Of a stretch of 64,000 nucleotides of DNA, positions 47,489-57,490 are shown piece by piece (the stretch's first letter is position 1; the number at the start of each line of letters is the position of its first letter). The notes beneath the pieces are model-generated. The model did no database searches, was not told where the DNA came from, and saw only the letters and a program-made list of their open reading frames with translations. The position numbers and the translations under genes are program-made. Source of the DNA: Ramlibacter sp. (GTDB lineage Bacteria; Pseudomonadota; Gammaproteobacteria; Burkholderiales; Burkholderiaceae_C); the NCBI GenBank assembly GCA_030695945.1, contig JAUYOG010000064.1, positions 1-64,000 on the forward strand, read 5' to 3'.

Positions 47489-47566
47489 GCCCCCACTCTA
47501 GTGACGACGTGTTAGCCGTGCAGTGGATTGCTAAAACTTAAGGATGTGAAAAAAAACCAGAAGCCG

Positions 47567-48172
47567 TCAGGGGCAGGTGCCGTTGCGGTTGGTCGCCACC
47601 GAGACGCGGCCGGTCGCGCTGATGGTAATCGTCCGCCCCTGGGTCCCGGGGGACGGCGTGAGGCGGCACAGAACCAGCTCCACGGGGTACCCGGTATCCG
47701 GAAGCAATCCGGTGGGCTGGTACTTCAGCGTATAGGCGTTCGCGTCTGCCGCGGTATTCGTGAACGAGTAATCGGCAGAAAGGGCCTGGTGATAGAGGAT
47801 GCGGGTCTCGTCAGCGTCCAGCACGCCGTTGCGCTTGTTCGCCCCTGCCCCGGTGTCGCCGAACACGATCCATCCCTGCTGCCAGCCGCCGCTGGTGGCG
47901 CAGCTGGTCCCGTTGGACGACCTGCACATGATCACCTGCCCGCCATTCCCCGCCCGATTGATGGCCTCGCTTCGGGCCATCGTCGTGCTGGCCAGGAAAG
48001 AGTTGCTGTACGACGCCAGTCGATTGCTGAGGAACGCCTCGTTGAAGGAGGGGACGGCGATGGCGGCCAGGATGCCCAGAAGCGTGAGCGTCACGAGCAT
48101 CTCGACCAGGGTGAAGCCGCCGGCGTTGCCGGCGCCCGCACGTCGGCTGGCCAAGGGGAGGTCGGCTGTCAT
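47567..48172 (-). CDS. Type IV pilus minor pseudopilin (FimT/FimU type)
   Basis: A 201-residue prepilin with leader ending RAGAGNAGG, then FTLVEMLVTLTLLGILAAIA and a GspH-like body (ARSEAINRAGNGGQVIMCRS, WQQGWIVFGDTGAGANKRNG). It is a paralogue of the next gene (46913-47488), with the same ARSEAI and QGWIVFxDT blocks, so the operon ends in two related pseudopilins. Its ATG overlaps the pilY1 stop (ATGA). A T8 run follows about 12 bp after its stop. Confidence 0.88.
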   Translation of the reverse strand: MTADLPLASRRAGAGNAGGFTLVEMLVTLTLLGILAAIAVPSFNEAFLSNRLASYSNSFLASTTMARSEAINRAGNGGQVIMCRSSNGTSCATSGGWQQGWIVFGDTGAGANKRNGVLDADETRILYHQALSADYSFTNTAADANAYTLKYQPTGLLPDTGYPVELVLCRLTPSPGTQGRTITISATGRVSVATNRNGTCP

Positions 48173-51100
48173 TTCTTTTCGAGGTACCAGTAGAGTCGCC
48201 CCTTGGGCATGACCGAAGACGAAGATGCCGTCGGCCTCTTGGACTCCAGCGGGGAGTCGCCGGAACAGCCGATGCAGAAAGGAACTGTCTCGCCCGTATC
48301 CAGGGTGACCAGGCCGGCGGTGGCCGTGGGCGGCAGGCCGTCGCCGGCAACGTCCTCGTAGCGCGTGTCCGCCACCGGCTTGCCGAACTCATAGCCCACG
48401 TTGTACACCCGGGTGGTTCCCAGGTTGCTGCAGGTGCCGGCGGTTCTGACGTCGGAGGAGACTGCGGGCTCATGGGTGCTGAAGGTGACGACGCTGAAGA
48501 TCGTCAATGCCTGGGTCACCACCTGCTCCGTCGAATTCAGGCCGAGGTACCAGCCCTTGTACGTGCCGAGGCTGGTCGGGGAGGCGCCGTCGCGCGGGAT
48601 CTCGAGGAGCGAGTTCAGGCAGATGACCGCGGCGCCGCAACCGGCCGTCCCGGGGTAAGTGGCGTCGTCAGGCTTGTCCTTGAACATGAAGAAGTAGTTC
48701 GTCACCGCCGTGGCGGCCGCGTAGCCGGTGATCGGCTTTTCGCGATCGCCGGAGCCGACCAGCAGCGTGTACTCGCCGGTGGCAGTCTTGATGACGCTGG
48801 GCGCGAACATGAACTTGCGGTTCGCGTCGCAGGAAGTGTTCGCCGAGGAGCACCCCAGAGATGCGATCTGCTTCATGGTCCATGCCGAAGGAGCGCCCGT
48901 CATGGTGACGCGGAAGACATTTCCGCCCAGGTCCACGACGTACGCATACTTCGCGTGGCCGTCGCCACCTCGCACGAGCGCAATGTCAGCGATGATGCCG
49001 CGATACTTGTTGGTGCTGGTCGTCATCTCCGACGACGTATCGAAGCTCTTCACCAGGGCCCCTGTGTCGGCATCGACGAAATAAAGATAATGGCCGGTAG
49101 CGCTGGAAGTGCAGTTGTGGTTTGCACCGGAGGCGCTGAGGGAATCGTAGTCGTCGCAGGTGTCGTAGCCGCCGCCGACGATCAGCAGCGGGGTCGACCC
49201 GGAGCTGTAGCTGCCGTGCGTCATCGTCCTGACGGCGCCCCAGGTCTGGCCGATCCCGGTCATGCCGCTGGTGCAATCCCCGGCCGCCGTGCACCCGATG
49301 CGCCACTTGAAGGTGGGGCTGGACGGCGACGTGGCCGCGTTGGTCACGTCAAAAGCGTATACGGAACGCCCGCCCCTGCGCATCGTCGCGTAGATCACGG
49401 TCTTGGTGGCTCCCCCGATGGAGCCCTGGAATGCGGTGATCGGGCCGTCGATGCCGTAGTCCTTCTTGGTAGCGGTGGCCACGGGCGTATTGAGGTAATG
49501 GACGAACGGGCTCTGGGCACGCAGCCGCGCGAATTTCGAATGGAACTCCGGCGGAGCGAAGGCCCAGAGTTCGGAGCCCGCGGCGAACGCGCCGATGGCA
49601 TCCGAGCGGTTGCCGTTCACCGCGCGCAGCCATCCGTCGTTGCCGCCGTAGAACACGACCACCTTCGGCGCCAGGGCGGTGCCGAAGTTCACGGCGACGG
49701 GCCGCGAATGCACCACGTCGCCATGCATCGAAAGCCGGCTGTCCGTGCTCGACCCGTCGATGTCCTCGTCCTGGTAGTTGTCCACCCCCTTGGCCCAGCT
49801 GATCAGGCTCGCCTGGTCCGCGGCAGTGGTGCCGAGCTGCGCGGCCGAGACGTTCGAGGTATCGAAGGTGACCATGCTCGTGCACGATGCATCGCTGCAG
49901 GTCAGCGCGGTTCTCGAGGTGGCGGCGCGCAGCTTGTACGCCTGGGCCCCCTTCGCCACCACGTTGCCGTCCGGGTAGTTGGAGGATTCAGCGCCGGTGA
50001 TCGTCAGGCAATCGCTCTCCTGCGCGGCGTTCCACTCGGTGTCGACCGTGCCCGGCGTCCAGAAACTTCGCGCGCATTCCGTGATGAAGCCCGTCTGGTT
50101 GTTGATGGCCGCGGCACTGTTCGCATCCACGAGCTTGAGCTCGTTGTTCAGCAGGGCCATCTTGTATTGCTTGAGGTTGCCCTTCCACCGCGGCGAGCCG
50201 TCGCCGTCGGGCCGGAACATCCCGATGAAGACCTGGTTCAGGTACGTTCCCTGGGTGTTCACGCTTACCGGCAAGCTGACTGATGCGAACACGCTGTTGA
50301 CCGACTGGATTTCCGACAGGATCGAATTGATGGCGTCCTGGATGCCGGTTCCCGAGCTCGTCACATCGAAGTAGCGCCCGCCGCTCTGAGACGCCATGCT
50401 CTTCAGCACCGCGCTCCAGCCGGGGCCCTGGCCGGTCGTAGTCTTGTCCACATCGAGGGTGTAGACCGCCCCTTTGATGGAACTCTTCTTGATGAACCGG
50501 GCCCATTCGTCGGCCGGGTTGTCCTGCGATCCGCTCGGGTTCAGCGCGATGGTCGTGGTCTTGCCTCCGGCGCTCGCCAGCGCCGTGGTTGCGGTGCTCA
50601 TGTCCTGTTGGGGATCCTGCGGCGGGCCATTGCTGATGTAGATGATGTAGTTCTTGATGCAGTCGGCTGAACCTGGCTTGGTGTATGTTGTTGCCGTCCT
50701 GCTGGTGAGTGCGTTGCCCGACAAGGCGTGGACGACGTCGTCCGCGGCGTTGCCGGCGGTATTGCCGGCGTAGTCCGTCTTGTTCTTGTAATTTCCCGCA
50801 TACACGGCTCCGCCGCTGAGGTATCGGTAGGCCTCCACCATCGACATGGCGGACCTGCCGGCATTGGCCTTGTCGCCCGAGGTGCCCGAGTCTTCAAGGC
50901 TGTTGATCACAGCGGCGTACTGGCTCTTGTTGGTTGCCGTGATGGTTCGGGCGGCCAAGCGCACATACCCTCCTCCCTCACCGGAGTCGCCGGGCTGGGT
51001 TTGGGAAAACATCATCACCCCGACGCGGAACTTGTCGACAGGCATTCCATTGAACACCGACACGAGCGCAGCCTTTTCATTGGCAAACCTGGGAGTCCAG

Positions 51101-51255
51101 TTGCCGGTGTTGTCCAGGACGATCAGGATGTTGGGGATCTCGGTCGTGGTCGGCGGCACCCCCACGAAAAGCTCGATGTCCTCCGCCATGCTGGGGGAGA
51201 TGTAGGCCAGCAGCACGAGCAAGCCCGCGATCAGCTGGCAGATCTTCTGTTTCAT
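48169..51255 (-). CDS. pilY1: PilY1/PilC-type pilus tip adhesin
   Basis: 1028 residues from ATG 51255 (AGGAGAG site; signal MKQKICQLIAGLLVLLAYIS, cleavage near SMA-ED). The N-terminal third is a von Willebrand A-like domain (about 35-330; ILIVLDNTGNW replaces the canonical DxSxS metal site, so metal binding may be altered), with ISNGPPQDPQ and SQSGGRYFDVTS. The C-terminal half is the PilC beta-propeller (FYGGNDGWLRAVNG, GRSVYAFDVTNA, LVGSGDREKP). It is likely the pilus-associated adhesin and retraction regulator. It sits between pilX and two pseudopilins, all overlapping or close. Confidence 0.93.
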   Translation of the reverse strand: MKQKICQLIAGLLVLLAYISPSMAEDIELFVGVPPTTTEIPNILIVLDNTGNWTPRFANEKAALVSVFNGMPVDKFRVGVMMFSQTQPGDSGEGGGYVRLAARTITATNKSQYAAVINSLEDSGTSGDKANAGRSAMSMVEAYRYLSGGAVYAGNYKNKTDYAGNTAGNAADDVVHALSGNALTSRTATTYTKPGSADCIKNYIIYISNGPPQDPQQDMSTATTALASAGGKTTTIALNPSGSQDNPADEWARFIKKSSIKGAVYTLDVDKTTTGQGPGWSAVLKSMASQSGGRYFDVTSSGTGIQDAINSILSEIQSVNSVFASVSLPVSVNTQGTYLNQVFIGMFRPDGDGSPRWKGNLKQYKMALLNNELKLVDANSAAAINNQTGFITECARSFWTPGTVDTEWNAAQESDCLTITGAESSNYPDGNVVAKGAQAYKLRAATSRTALTCSDASCTSMVTFDTSNVSAAQLGTTAADQASLISWAKGVDNYQDEDIDGSSTDSRLSMHGDVVHSRPVAVNFGTALAPKVVVFYGGNDGWLRAVNGNRSDAIGAFAAGSELWAFAPPEFHSKFARLRAQSPFVHYLNTPVATATKKDYGIDGPITAFQGSIGGATKTVIYATMRRGGRSVYAFDVTNAATSPSSPTFKWRIGCTAAGDCTSGMTGIGQTWGAVRTMTHGSYSSGSTPLLIVGGGYDTCDDYDSLSASGANHNCTSSATGHYLYFVDADTGALVKSFDTSSEMTTSTNKYRGIIADIALVRGGDGHAKYAYVVDLGGNVFRVTMTGAPSAWTMKQIASLGCSSANTSCDANRKFMFAPSVIKTATGEYTLLVGSGDREKPITGYAAATAVTNYFFMFKDKPDDATYPGTAGCGAAVICLNSLLEIPRDGASPTSLGTYKGWYLGLNSTEQVVTQALTIFSVVTFSTHEPAVSSDVRTAGTCSNLGTTRVYNVGYEFGKPVADTRYEDVAGDGLPPTATAGLVTLDTGETVPFCIGCSGDSPLESKRPTASSSSVMPKGRLYWYLEKK

Positions 51256-51272
51256 CGTTCTCTCCTGTGTTC

Positions 51273-51785
51273 TCAAAGCGTCGGCGTCGCGCACACGGAT
51301 GCCTTCTGGCTGCTGCTCAGCTTGACCCGCACCCCCTGGTGCACCGTGACGGCCGCGCCGCTGGCGGCATCAGCCACCTCGGCCTTCAGGTCCCACTCGG
51401 TGTGCCAGTCGGGGGAGGCGCACAGTTCGGGGTGGTCCTCGTCGCATTTGTCGGGGTTGGGCACTTCGGTCGCCTTGATGCACTTCGGCACCGAGACAGC
51501 CACCGTGTAGTCGGTCGTGCCGTCCTTGTTGATATCCACGTTCACTTCCTGGGCCACGGGGGCGTCCGTGAAGGCGGAGCTCACGACCAGTTCGAGGGCC
51601 TGGTTCGCGGCCGCGACCGACTCGTCCCGAACCTGCATGTTGCCGACGGCCTTCAGGTTGGACGAACTGAGCGTGAAGGCGTTGAGCACCAGCAGCGTGA
51701 TCAGGGCCAGCATGATCAACGCCACGACGAGCGTGGCACCGGCCTGCCCGGCAGGCCCTCGTGCGCGCATGTCGACCATGTTCAT
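51273..51785 (-). CDS. pilX: Type IV pilus assembly protein PilX
   Basis: A 170-residue PilX-type minor pilin. The short N-terminus (MNMVDMRARGPAGQAG) precedes ATLVVALIMLALITLLVLNA, which lacks the Glu+5 of canonical pilins, as usual for PilX. The LSSSNLKAVGNMQVRDESVAAANQALE region is typical. ATG 51785 overlaps the pilW stop (ATGA). Confidence 0.87.
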   Translation of the reverse strand: MNMVDMRARGPAGQAGATLVVALIMLALITLLVLNAFTLSSSNLKAVGNMQVRDESVAAANQALELVVSSAFTDAPVAQEVNVDINKDGTTDYTVAVSVPKCIKATEVPNPDKCDEDHPELCASPDWHTEWDLKAEVADAASGAAVTVHQGVRVKLSSSQKASVCATPTL

Positions 51786-52990
51786 GATGCCGTCTCCCGC
51801 CTCGTCGCCACGTTGGTGAGCCGGATCGTCTGGGTGAACAGGTGGCGCTTGTAGCTGTCGTTGAACGGCCCCATGTAGTCGGCAGGCACCGTGCAGGTGC
51901 TGGCCAGGCAGTATTTTTTCGTGTCCGTGTGGGCGGTGGATGCCTTTTCCCCCCGGACCAGGACGTACAGCTTCACGGTCGTGACGTTCACCATCTGGTC
52001 GGCGGTGCATGCGGCGCCCTGCGTGCAGCGTACATAGCGGTCCGGAAGGCCATCGCCACGGTTGACTGGCGTATTCAGGATGGCCGTGGTCAGCCAGTTG
52101 ATGGCCGTGCCGAGCGCAGCCAGGTCCACCGTGGCGCCCGTATCGCTCCTGTCGTCGATGCCGTATTCCACCCGGAAGCCCTCGACGCCCTCGACCAGCG
52201 CCTGGGCGGGCAGGAACGCCGGGTCGTTGCCGGCCGCGGCGGTGTTGCTCACGCCGAATCGCGCACGCACGAGAGTCGGGATTCCATCGCCCACGGCATT
52301 CGCGTAATTGCGCACGTAATAGATGCTGGACGCGAAACGCCGGATCGGCGCGTCGGCGGCGCAATCGCCCGCCTTGAGGGTGAACGTGGAGGTGTTCAGG
52401 ATAAAGGCCGACGTGTCGGTGCTGCAGCGCGACGGCTGGAAATACAGGTGGGGCGAGGCCGCTGTGCGGGTGTCCGCGCAGTCGTCGGTGCCGCTGCCGA
52501 CCAGGCAGGGCTCGAGGTGCCTCACCACCAGCACGTCGGTGGACGGCTGCGGGTTCGTGATCGCGCTGGCGCAAAAGGGCGATGTCGGCGACGGCACGGG
52601 GCTGGGGACGTCCGTGCCCTGCACGGCGATCCCGACCAGGTTGTTCTTGTGGTTGGGCGTGACGGCAGGGTCCCAGCTCGAAAAGGCGAGGCACGGGTCC
52701 GGCACCGCCGTGGGTACGTCCGCCGGGGCCGCGGTCGTCGAAGCGATCAGGCTGTCGAATTCGGGGACATGGCCGCCCCAATAACCTGAGTGCGAGATAT
52801 CGGTCGCGAGCAGTTGCACGGCGAACCGGCCGTTCTCGATCACCCGGTTGACCGTGCTCATCTCCGTGTTGGTCCGGCTGGTATTGACCAGCATGGTCAG
52901 CAGCGCCAGGATGATGAAAAGGCCCAGCACCATGGAGATCATCAGCTCCACCAGCGTGAAGCCCTGCTGGAAGCGACTCGGCGTTTTCAT
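51782..52990 (-). CDS. pilW: Type IV pilus assembly protein PilW
   Basis: A 402-residue minor pilin beginning MKTPSRFQQG, then FTLVELMISMVLGLFIILAL (G-1, Glu+5) and NGRFAVQLLATDISHSGYWG, a PilW signature. It joins PilV, PilX and PilE in the initiation subcomplex. It overlaps both neighbours by 4 bp. Confidence 0.92.
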   Translation of the reverse strand: MKTPSRFQQGFTLVELMISMVLGLFIILALLTMLVNTSRTNTEMSTVNRVIENGRFAVQLLATDISHSGYWGGHVPEFDSLIASTTAAPADVPTAVPDPCLAFSSWDPAVTPNHKNNLVGIAVQGTDVPSPVPSPTSPFCASAITNPQPSTDVLVVRHLEPCLVGSGTDDCADTRTAASPHLYFQPSRCSTDTSAFILNTSTFTLKAGDCAADAPIRRFASSIYYVRNYANAVGDGIPTLVRARFGVSNTAAAGNDPAFLPAQALVEGVEGFRVEYGIDDRSDTGATVDLAALGTAINWLTTAILNTPVNRGDGLPDRYVRCTQGAACTADQMVNVTTVKLYVLVRGEKASTAHTDTKKYCLASTCTVPADYMGPFNDSYKRHLFTQTIRLTNVATRRETAS

Positions 52991-53544
52991 AGCGTTGCGA
53001 TCCGGACGAGGGTGGTGACGACGCGCCGGCACAGGTCGTTGACGCAACTGGTGCCGCTCGCGCCGTTGTATTCGTTGAGGCCGCAAGTGACGGACGCGGG
53101 CGGCGCGGAAATGGGGGCGAATCCCTGCCACGCGACGGTGACCAGGTAATCGCCGCTGGCCGCCTGGACGCACCCGCGGCCGCCGACCATCGCACCGACC
53201 TTGGCGTCCGAAGACGACAGCTCCGCGGCGCCCTGCAGGGCTTCGCACCACTGCTTCAGGTCCTGGTCGACGGTGGTGGCAGTCGCACTCGGGCAGGTCA
53301 TCCCGCTGCCGTAGGTCGTTCCGGTCACGTACGAGGCCGCGTTGTTACGGTTGGCCGCGATCCGGTTGGCCATGTCGTTCAGCAGCAGCAGGGCCTGGCT
53401 GCGCTGGTACGACTCCATCTCGGAGCTCTGCATGCGCATCTGCAGTCCGGCCATGCCAAGCAGCCCGAAGGCGATGATGACCATCGTCACCAGCACCTCG
53501 ATCATCGATGCGCCTCGCTGCGCCAGGGGTTTCACGGCCATCAC
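52987..53544 (-). CDS. pilV: Type IV pilus modification protein PilV
   Basis: A 185-residue minor pilin with leader MMAVKPLAQRG, then ASMIEVLVTMVIIAFGLLGM (Glu+5) and LQMRMQSSEMESYQRSQALLLLNDMANRI, typical PilV. Overlaps pilW (ATGA) and starts 1 bp after the pilE stop. Confidence 0.92.
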   Translation of the reverse strand: MMAVKPLAQRGASMIEVLVTMVIIAFGLLGMAGLQMRMQSSEMESYQRSQALLLLNDMANRIAANRNNAASYVTGTTYGSGMTCPSATATTVDQDLKQWCEALQGAAELSSSDAKVGAMVGGRGCVQAASGDYLVTVAWQGFAPISAPPASVTCGLNEYNGASGTSCVNDLCRRVVTTLVRIATL

Positions 53545-53545
53545 G

Positions 53546-53959
53546 TCACCACTTCAGCGATACCGGGTTGCACGCCGGGACGCAGCCCTTCACGCCGTCG
53601 CTCGTGTAGGTGAGCGAGCCATCGTCCGCCTGCACGCCCGTGGCCCTGAATGTGATCGTGTACGACGGAACCGTGCCGCTTCCGACAGTGATCCCGGGTT
53701 CGTACTTGGCAGCCAGGTCGGCGGGGAACGAATATCCGGCGGTCCTGAGCGCGTCGTAGGAGGCGTAGGTCTTGTTGGGAATCAGGTATTGCTGCTGCCG
53801 GTTGGCCAGATCGAGCATCTGCGCCTGGGCGGCCCGCCGCGCCCCCTTCTTCACGTACGACGTGTACGACGGGTATGCGATCCCCGCGAGAATCGCCACG
53901 ATCGCCACCGTGATCATCAACTCGATCAGCGTGAACCCGCGTTGCCGGCTCGTCCTCAT
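53546..53959 (-). CDS. pilE: PilE-type minor pilin
   Basis: A 137-residue pilin: MRTSRQRG, then [20 protein letters not shown] and [21 protein letters not shown]; a C-terminal CVPAC cysteine pair probably forms the disulfide loop. It is first in the minus-strand pilin operon, with an AGGAG site 5 bp before ATG 53959. The order pilE-V-W-X-Y1-fimT-fimT makes it the PilE-like member of the minor pilin cluster rather than the major subunit. Confidence 0.9.
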   Translation of the reverse strand: MRTSRQRGFTLIELMITVAIVAILAGIAYPSYTSYVKKGARRAAQAQMLDLANRQQQYLIPNKTYASYDALRTAGYSFPADLAAKYEPGITVGSGTVPSYTITFRATGVQADDGSLTYTSDGVKGCVPACNPVSLKW

Positions 53960-54100
53960 GTCATCTCCTCGTTCGTGTCGCCATGGACCGAGCTGAACCA
54001 TAACCGAAGGGTCCGGGAGCGCCCGCCTCGGCCCGACAACCGGTCGCACTGCAGCGCCGAGTGGCTCGGGTGTGGATGGAATGCCGCAAAATAGCCCGCG

Positions 54101-55210
54101 ATGGAACCTCTTTCCCCTTTCATGCAGCTGGCGCTGGCGCAGGCGGCGCGGGCCGCTGGCCTTTCCGAGCCCAATCCCCGTGTCGGGTGCGTGATCGTGT
54201 CCGCCGACGGTGCGCGGGTGCTCGGCGAGGGGCACACCCAGGCCGCCGGCCAGGCCCATGCCGAAATCATGGCACTGCGAGATGCGGGGGCCAAGGGGCA
54301 CTCCGTGGCGGGCGCCACGGCCTACGTGACGCTGGAGCCCTGCGCCCACCAGGGGCGCACCGGCCCCTGCTGCGACGCCTTGGCCCAGGCCGGCATCGCC
54401 CGGGTGGTGGCCGCCCTGCGCGACCCCAACCCCCTCGTTGCCGGCCAGGGCCTGGCACGCCTGCAAGCCGCGGGCGTGCAGGTGGACGTCGGGCCGGGCG
54501 CCGGGCCCTCGCGGGAGCTCAATATCGGATTCTTCAGCCGCATGGTGCGGGGCACGCCGTGGCTGCGGATGAAAGTCGCGGCGACGTTGGACGGCAAGAC
54601 GGCGCTGGACAACGGCGCCAGCCAGTGGATCACGTCGGAGGCCGCGCGGGCCGACGGCCACGCGTGGCGGGCCCGGGCGGGAGCCGTGCTGACCGGCATC
54701 GGGACCCTGCTGGAGGACGATCCCCGGCTCGACGTGCGGCTGGCCCCTGCCGCGCGCCAGCCCGATGCCGTGGTCGTGGACAGCCGGCTGGAAACCCCGA
54801 CGGACGCGCGGATCTTCCTGCCTGGGCGCAGGCTTTTCATCTATGGCGCCGCGGAAGACGCAGGGCGCCGGGCCGCCCTGGAGGCCCGTGGCGCGGCGGT
54901 CGTGATGCTCCCGGGCCCTGGCGGCAAGGTGGACCTCGCCGCGATGCTGCGCGACCTGGCCCGGCGCGAGGTCAACGAGTTGCATGTCGAGGCCGGCCAC
55001 AAGCTCAATGGCTCCCTGATCCGCGAGGGGCTGGTCGATGAGCTCCTGGTCTACATGGCACCGAAACTCGTGGGCCAGGGCCGCGAAATGGCCCATTTCG
55101 GCCCCCTGGCCGACTTGGCGCAGGCGGTGGCCTTCGAATTCCTCTCCAGCGACAGGGTCGGCGCGGACCTGCGCCTGATCGCCCGCATCCCGGGCCGCGA
55201 CAGGTTCTAG
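54101..55210 (+). CDS. ribD: Bifunctional riboflavin deaminase/reductase RibD
   Basis: A 369-residue fusion: N-terminal cytidine-deaminase-like zinc domain (HAEIMAL at 53-59, [13 protein letters not shown]) and a C-terminal reductase domain from about 155 ([14 protein letters not shown]). It performs the second and third steps of riboflavin synthesis. It opens the plus-strand run ribD-ribE-ribB-ribH-nusB and is divergent from pilE. Confidence 0.96.
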   Translation: MEPLSPFMQLALAQAARAAGLSEPNPRVGCVIVSADGARVLGEGHTQAAGQAHAEIMALRDAGAKGHSVAGATAYVTLEPCAHQGRTGPCCDALAQAGIARVVAALRDPNPLVAGQGLARLQAAGVQVDVGPGAGPSRELNIGFFSRMVRGTPWLRMKVAATLDGKTALDNGASQWITSEAARADGHAWRARAGAVLTGIGTLLEDDPRLDVRLAPAARQPDAVVVDSRLETPTDARIFLPGRRLFIYGAAEDAGRRAALEARGAAVVMLPGPGGKVDLAAMLRDLARREVNELHVEAGHKLNGSLIREGLVDELLVYMAPKLVGQGREMAHFGPLADLAQAVAFEFLSSDRVGADLRLIARIPGRDRF

Positions 55211-55225
55211 GCGAAAATAGCGCCC

Positions 55226-55867
55226 ATGTTCACCGGAATCATCACCGGCGTGGGGCGCATCGCCGCCGTCCACGACCTGGGAAGCTCTTTACAGCACGGC
55301 AAGCGCCTCACCATCACGGCGCCTGCCGGGTACCTCGACGACGTCGGCCCCGGCGACAGCATTGCCCTGAACGGCGCCTGCATGACGGTGACGCAGCTGG
55401 ACGCCGCCAGCGGCTGCTTCGACATCGAGATTTCCGCCGAATCGCTGGACAAGACCGCCGGGCTCGCCGAACCCGGCCCCGTCAACCTCGAAAAAGCACT
55501 TCGCGCGAACGAACGGCTGGGCGGCCACATCGTCTCCGGCCACGTGGACGGCATCGGCGCCGTCACCCGCTTCGAGCAGGTCGGGGAGAGCTGGGAGCTG
55601 CGCATCCTGGCGCCGCGCGACATCGGCAGGTTCCTGGCGTACAAGGGCTCCATCACGGTCAACGGCGTCAGCCTGACCGTCAACACGATCGCCGACGGCG
55701 CCCAGGGCTGCGAGGTCAGCATCAACCTGATTCCCCACACCGTGCAGAACACCGCGCTGGGCGGCCTGAAGGCCGGCAGCCGCGTGAACCTCGAGATCGA
55801 CCTGATCGCCCGCTACGTCGAGCGCATGCTCACCGCGCAGTCCCCTACCCTGAAAGCCAGTGCATGA
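55226..55867 (+). CDS. ribE: Riboflavin synthase alpha subunit
   Basis: A 213-residue protein with the invariant [10 protein letters not shown] start and two lumazine-binding repeats (about 1-97 and 98-195, second with [12 protein letters not shown] and [14 protein letters not shown]). It makes riboflavin from two lumazine molecules. The stop overlaps ribB by 4 bp. Confidence 0.96.
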   Translation: MFTGIITGVGRIAAVHDLGSSLQHGKRLTITAPAGYLDDVGPGDSIALNGACMTVTQLDAASGCFDIEISAESLDKTAGLAEPGPVNLEKALRANERLGGHIVSGHVDGIGAVTRFEQVGESWELRILAPRDIGRFLAYKGSITVNGVSLTVNTIADGAQGCEVSINLIPHTVQNTALGGLKAGSRVNLEIDLIARYVERMLTAQSPTLKASA

Positions 55868-57006
55868 ACTCACGCACCCCCCACATCGTCCCGGTCGCGA
55901 TCTCCCCCGTCGAGGAGATCGTCGCCGACATGCGGGCCGGCCGCATCGTGATCCTGGTCGACGAGGAAGACCGGGAGAACGAAGGCGACCTCGTGCTCGC
56001 CGCCGAGCACGTCACGCCCGAGGCCATCAACTTCATGGCGCGCTTCGGCCGCGGCCTGATCTGCCTCACGCTCACCCGGGACCGCTGTGAGCAGCTGAAC
56101 CTGCCGCCCATGGTCGCGCGCAACGGCGACAAGAAGGGAACGGCCTTCACCGTCTCGATCGAGGCCGCCGAAGGCGTGACCACCGGCATCTCGGCCGCGG
56201 ACCGTGCCCGCACCGTGCAGGCCGCCGTCGCGAAGACCGCGAGGGCTGCCGACCTCGTGCAGCCGGGGCATATCTTTCCCCTGCAGGCGGTGGAAGGCGG
56301 CGTGCTGATGCGCGCCGGCCACACCGAAGCCGGCTGCGACCTCGCCTCGATGGCGGGGCTGACGCCTGCCGCCGTGATCTGCGAGATCATGAAGGACGAC
56401 GGCACCATGGCCCGCCTGCCGGACCTGCAGCTGTTCGCCGCCGAACACGGCCTGAAGATCGGCACCATCGCCGACCTGATCCACCACCGCAGCCGCAACG
56501 AATCGCTGATCGAGCTGGTCGGGACCCGCCCGATGCGCACCGCCTACGGCGAGTTCATCGCCCATGCCTTCAAGGACAAACCCAGCCAGGGCCTGCACCT
56601 GGCCCTGGTCAAAGGCCAGTGGCAGGAGACCGACACGGTGCCGGTGCGCGTGCACGAGCCGCTGTCGGTGCTCGACGCGCTGGAGGTCGACCGGTCCATG
56701 CACTCCTGGAACCTGGACGCCAGCCTGAAGCACATCGCCCACGTAGGCCGGGGCGTGGCCGTGCTGCTGAATTGCGGCGAGGACGCCCGGCAGTTGCTGG
56801 CGCAGTTCGAAGGCACCGCCAGGTCGTCGCACGCCCCCGAGCGCGGACGCATGGACCTGCGCAGCTACGGCGTCGGCGCGCAGATCCTGCGCGAATGCGG
56901 TGTGCACCGGATGAACCTCATGGGCAACCCCAGGCGCATGCCGAGCATGGCCGGCTACGGTCTGGAGATCGCCTCCCACGTCGCGCCCGACACGGCATCC
57001 CGATAA
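55864..57006 (+). CDS. ribBA: 3,4-dihydroxy-2-butanone-4-phosphate synthase fused to a degenerate GTP cyclohydrolase II domain
   Basis: 380 residues. The N-terminal RibB domain (1-215) is complete, with [20 protein letters not shown] and [17 protein letters not shown]. The C-terminal part is a GTP cyclohydrolase II homologue by overall shape ([39 protein letters not shown]), but the zinc cysteines and the RCDCG and EGRGIG motifs are missing: the matching places read [21 protein letters not shown] and [13 protein letters not shown]. It is therefore better seen as RibB plus an inactive GCHII-like domain (a RibBX hybrid). A separate RibA is expected elsewhere. Confidence 0.93.
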   Translation: MNSRTPHIVPVAISPVEEIVADMRAGRIVILVDEEDRENEGDLVLAAEHVTPEAINFMARFGRGLICLTLTRDRCEQLNLPPMVARNGDKKGTAFTVSIEAAEGVTTGISAADRARTVQAAVAKTARAADLVQPGHIFPLQAVEGGVLMRAGHTEAGCDLASMAGLTPAAVICEIMKDDGTMARLPDLQLFAAEHGLKIGTIADLIHHRSRNESLIELVGTRPMRTAYGEFIAHAFKDKPSQGLHLALVKGQWQETDTVPVRVHEPLSVLDALEVDRSMHSWNLDASLKHIAHVGRGVAVLLNCGEDARQLLAQFEGTARSSHAPERGRMDLRSYGVGAQILRECGVHRMNLMGNPRRMPSMAGYGLEIASHVAPDTASR

Positions 57007-57028
57007 GAAACACACGAAAGAACCAACA

Positions 57029-57490
57029 ATGTTTGGCGCAGAAAAAGGAAAGGCCGGCAAGCTGGACGGCAAGGGGCTTTGCATCGGCATCGTGCAGGCC
57101 CGCTTCAACGAGAGCGTCACCAACGCGCTGGCCGAAGCGTGCCTCGCGGAACTCGCCGCGCTCGGCGTGGCCGGCGACAACATCGACCACGTTCGCGTGC
57201 CGGGTGCGCTGGAAGTGCCGATGGCGCTGCAGGCGATGGCGGACAAGGGCGGCTACGACGCGCTGGTCGCGCTCGGCTGCATCATCCGCGGCGAGACCTA
57301 CCACTTCGAGCTGGTGGCCAACGAGTCGGCCGCCGGCGTCACCCGCGTGTCGCTGGACTACCAGCTGCCCATCGCCAACGTGATCCTGACCACGGAGAAC
57401 GTCGAGCAGGCCGTGGCCCGCCAGATCGAGAAGGGGCGCGACGGCGCCCGCGTCGTGGTCGAGATGTGCAACCTGCTGGACGAACTTTGA
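57029..57490 (+). CDS. ribH: 6,7-dimethyl-8-ribityllumazine synthase
   Basis: A 153-residue RibH with [27 protein letters not shown] and [14 protein letters not shown]. It forms the icosahedral or pentameric lumazine synthase. The stop shares a base with the nusB ATG (TGATG). Confidence 0.96.
   Translation: MFGAEKGKAGKLDGKGLCIGIVQARFNESVTNALAEACLAELAALGVAGDNIDHVRVPGALEVPMALQAMADKGGYDALVALGCIIRGETYHFELVANESAAGVTRVSLDYQLPIANVILTTENVEQAVARQIEKGRDGARVVVEMCNLLDEL

Noticed and set aside
53960-54100. FMN riboswitch before ribD
   Set aside because: The conserved FMN aptamer blocks (AGGGGT...GGGG, CGGT, TCCCG-type) are not present in this 141-bp gap.
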